In this document: in pieces, positions 5,545 to 7,412 of the stretch
How positions within the stretch are numbered: the stretch's first letter is position 1
How the letters are laid out: each line of letters opens with the position of its first letter
NCBI GenBank assembly: GCA_949297205.1
Contig: CASFSH010000178.1
Span: 1 to 7,412, forward strand
DNA from: an uncultured Bacillota bacterium
GTDB lineage: Bacteria; Bacillota; Clostridia; UBA1381
Direction: 5' to 3'
DNA: 7,412 nucleotides
The notes under the pieces: model-generated
Database searches by the model: none
What the model saw: the letters and a program-made list of their open reading frames with translations, nothing else
What the model was told of the DNA's origin: nothing
Program-made: the position numbers and the translations under genes

Positions 5545-6165
5545 ATGAAAGTGGAAAGAATTGTAAATCCTGAATACAGTCAGAACTGTTATTTGGTTTA
5601 TGACTCAAATAAAAAAGGTTTGATTATAGACCCGGGAAGTAAAGCGGATTATATAATAAAAAAATTAAAAGAATATGAAGTAGATGTAAAATATATATTT
5701 CTTACTCATTGTCACTACGACCATATTGAGGGTTTGGAAGAATTGAGGAAGGAATTAAATGCCGAGGTTGTTTCTTCTTTTGAATGTAATAAAAATATTC
5801 AAAATCCGTCGGTCAATCTATCTTCTTTGTTTTCTTTTCCGATAAAAGCGGAAGCTTCGGATATTATAGTAACAGACGGTGATATAACCGAAGTGGGGGA
5901 TATGAAGGTAAAAACAATTCTTACTCCCGGTCATACCGACGGAGGAACTTGTTATCTTATAGATGATGAATTGTTTTCGGGAGATACTCTTTTTTTAAAC
6001 AGTGTGGGAAGATGGGATTTTCCTACAGGAAATGAGGAAGTTTTAAAAGAATCCATAAGAAAAAAACTTTTTACACTGGATGATGATATAATAGTTCATC
6101 CGGGACATGGAAACGATACAAAAATATATTATGAAAAAAGATACAATACATTCTGTAAAGAATAA
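5545..6165 (+). CDS. Metallo-beta-lactamase-fold hydrolase (glyoxalase II-like / YcbL-type)
   Basis: This 206-residue cytoplasmic protein has a single metallo-beta-lactamase domain and lacks the C-terminal extension of true glyoxalase II, resembling short YcbL-type hydrolases. The metal-binding set is complete: THCHYDH (54-60, with H55, H57, D59 and H60), H130 in PGHTDG, D147 in SGDTLF and H188 in HPGHG. GRWDFPTG (155-162) corresponds to the usual GRxDxPxG segment. The substrate is not known; thioesters such as S-lactoylglutathione-like compounds are the family precedent, but this is only a family-level guess. The start codon has SD AGAGGTG (5531-5537) 7 nt upstream. It begins 30 nt after dnaN and ends 29 nt before hemZ, so co-transcription with both is likely. 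In other Clostridia this type of gene commonly sits next to hemZ. Confidence 0.93.
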   Translation: MKVERIVNPEYSQNCYLVYDSNKKGLIIDPGSKADYIIKKLKEYEVDVKYIFLTHCHYDHIEGLEELRKELNAEVVSSFECNKNIQNPSVNLSSLFSFPIKAEASDIIVTDGDITEVGDMKVKTILTPGHTDGGTCYLIDDELFSGDTLFLNSVGRWDFPTGNEEVLKESIRKKLFTLDDDIIVHPGHGNDTKIYYEKRYNTFCKE

Positions 6166-6194
6166 ATTTTATCTTATTGAAAGGTAATGCAAGA

Positions 6195-7412
6195 ATGGAT
6201 TTAATTCAGAGAGGATATTCGTGCAGAACGGAAATGGAAATTTTTATAAATCTCTTTTTTGAAAAAGAAGAGGATGTTATAATTTTTAACGATTTAAAAC
6301 ACGAAGAAAAAAATATAAACGTTTATGTGGAAATAGTATTCGAAGGTAAAACATACTGCGGTGATTACAAATATGAATTTATAAATGACATAAAAAGAAA
6401 TACCGTGAAAAAAAATTATATATGTTCTCTGACAAAGGCATTCTGTGATACAGCGTCAAAAATAAGAAAAGTAAATCTTTCCTGGGGTGTAATGTCGGGA
6501 ATAAGACCGGCAAAGGTGGTAAGAGAATATTCGGAAAACGGATACAGTAAAGATGAAATAAAAAATATTCTGAAAAATCTTTACAATACAAGCGCCGACA
6601 AAGCGGAACTTGCATTAACAGTTGCGGAAAACGAGAAAAAAATTCTTGAAAAAAACGATAAAAATTCAATAAGTATATATATAGGAATACCCTTTTGTCC
6701 TTCAAGATGTCTGTATTGTTCTTTTGTATCAACGGATATAAAAAACAGCGGAAAATATATGGATTCTTTTGTTGAACTATTAATAAAAGAAATTGAAAAA
6801 ACAGCCGAAATTATAAAACACTGCGGTTTACATGTTGAAAATATTTATATAGGCGGAGGTACTCCCACAACATTATCGGAAAAAAATCTTGCGCTTATGC
6901 TTAAAAGTATAGAAAAAAATTTTATGTCCGACAAAATAAAGGAATTTACCCTTGAAGCAGGACGTCCCGATACAATAAACCGGGAAAAATTGATAATTGC
7001 TCAAAATACAGGCGTAAACAGAATAAGTATAAATCCTCAGACCATGAATGACATAACCTTGAAAAAAATAGGAAGATGTCATACAAGCGATATGATAAGA
7101 GAAAAATATTATATGGCAAGAAAATGCGGATTTAAAAATGTTAATATGGACTTAATTGCAGGACTTCCCGACGAAACCGTGGATATGTATAAATACAGTT
7201 TAATGGAAGTGGAAAAAATGGACCCGGAAAATATAACGGTACATTCAATGTGTATAAAAAAAGCAGCCGCTCTCAGGTTTTCGGGAATAGAACTTACAAA
7301 GAGCAAAAATATGAATATGATGCTGGATTTAACAATGCATGAAATGAAAAAAAGCGGAAGAAGTCCGTATTATATGTACAGGCAAAAGAATATATCGGGT
7401 AATCTTGAAAAT
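6195..7412 (+). CDS. hemZ: HemZ-type oxygen-independent coproporphyrinogen dehydrogenase family protein, 3' end cut
   Basis: The frame is open for 406 codons to the window edge; the family is about 480-500 aa, so roughly the last 80-95 residues are missing. It is a radical-SAM protein. The N-terminal HemZ-specific region contains SWGVMSGIRPAK (96-107). The [4Fe-4S] motif CPSRCLYC (168-175, CX3CX2C) follows GIPF. The SAM-binding GGGTP lies at 220-224, EAGRPDT at 254-260, SINPQTMND at 278-286 and MDLIAGLPDE at 318-327. The last residues, YYMYRQKNISGNLEN, match the HemZ C-terminal half. The ATG at 6195 is supported by SD GAAAGG (6179-6184), 10 nt away. An ATG at 6187 is out of frame and stops after five codons. 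HemZ is annotated as converting coproporphyrinogen III to protoporphyrinogen IX, but its role in heme-poor anaerobes is uncertain. It is the third gene of a likely dnaN operon. Confidence 0.93.
   Translation, partial: MDLIQRGYSCRTEMEIFINLFFEKEEDVIIFNDLKHEEKNINVYVEIVFEGKTYCGDYKYEFINDIKRNTVKKNYICSLTKAFCDTASKIRKVNLSWGVMSGIRPAKVVREYSENGYSKDEIKNILKNLYNTSADKAELALTVAENEKKILEKNDKNSISIYIGIPFCPSRCLYCSFVSTDIKNSGKYMDSFVELLIKEIEKTAEIIKHCGLHVENIYIGGGTPTTLSEKNLALMLKSIEKNFMSDKIKEFTLEAGRPDTINREKLIIAQNTGVNRISINPQTMNDITLKKIGRCHTSDMIREKYYMARKCGFKNVNMDLIAGLPDETVDMYKYSLMEVEKMDPENITVHSMCIKKAAALRFSGIELTKSKNMNMMLDLTMHEMKKSGRSPYYMYRQKNISGNLEN

Noticed and set aside
6379..7306. Minus-strand frames opposite hemZ
   Set aside because: The plus strand encodes continuous HemZ sequence with radical-SAM motifs; the antisense frames have no supporting features.

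Overview
This window reads as a chromosomal replication-origin locus of a low-GC Firmicute, most likely a member of Clostridia. The DNA is AT-rich. Arginine is mostly AGA and isoleucine often ATA, Shine-Dalgarno (SD) sites are purine-rich, and promoters are near-consensus sigma-A type. The PutP, GalE, DnaA, DnaN and HemZ sequences all look Firmicute-like. I see no phage, IS element, CRISPR array, tRNA or rRNA.

Layout from left to right. Positions 1-558 (minus strand) hold the N-terminal part of a PutP-type sodium/proline symporter, cut by the window edge, with its own promoter. Next is a rho-independent terminator, and then galE (minus strand, 696-1709), a UDP-hexose 4-epimerase. A very AT-rich spacer of about 210 bp carries back-to-back promoters, for galE leftward and for a PHP-domain hydrolase rightward (1924-2574). 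After a strong extended -10 promoter comes dnaA (2706-4070).

The dnaA-dnaN intergenic region (4071-4383) is a well-formed oriC. It has four perfect DnaA boxes plus three one-mismatch boxes, a short C-tract, six consecutive DnaA-trio triplets, a 22-bp A/T-only stretch and a 14-bp perfect palindrome. dnaN (sliding clamp, 4384-5514) follows. It is trailed closely by a metallo-beta-lactamase-fold hydrolase (5545-6165) and by hemZ (6195 to the window end, incomplete), probably as one operon.

How it fits together: DnaA binds the box cluster and melts the trio/AT-rich element, and DnaN clamps the polymerase at the resulting forks. The other genes are metabolic (proline uptake, UDP-sugar interconversion, hydrolases, a radical-SAM porphyrin-type enzyme) and have no evident role in initiation. 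No new system stands out. The most notable points are the rearranged neighbourhood (no rpmH/rnpA before dnaA, no yaaA/recF/gyrB after dnaN), an Arg in place of a near-universal base-contacting His in DnaA, a Cys at the substrate-specificity position of GalE, a missing metal ligand in the PHP protein, and a hairpin over the ribosome site of the hydrolase gene.
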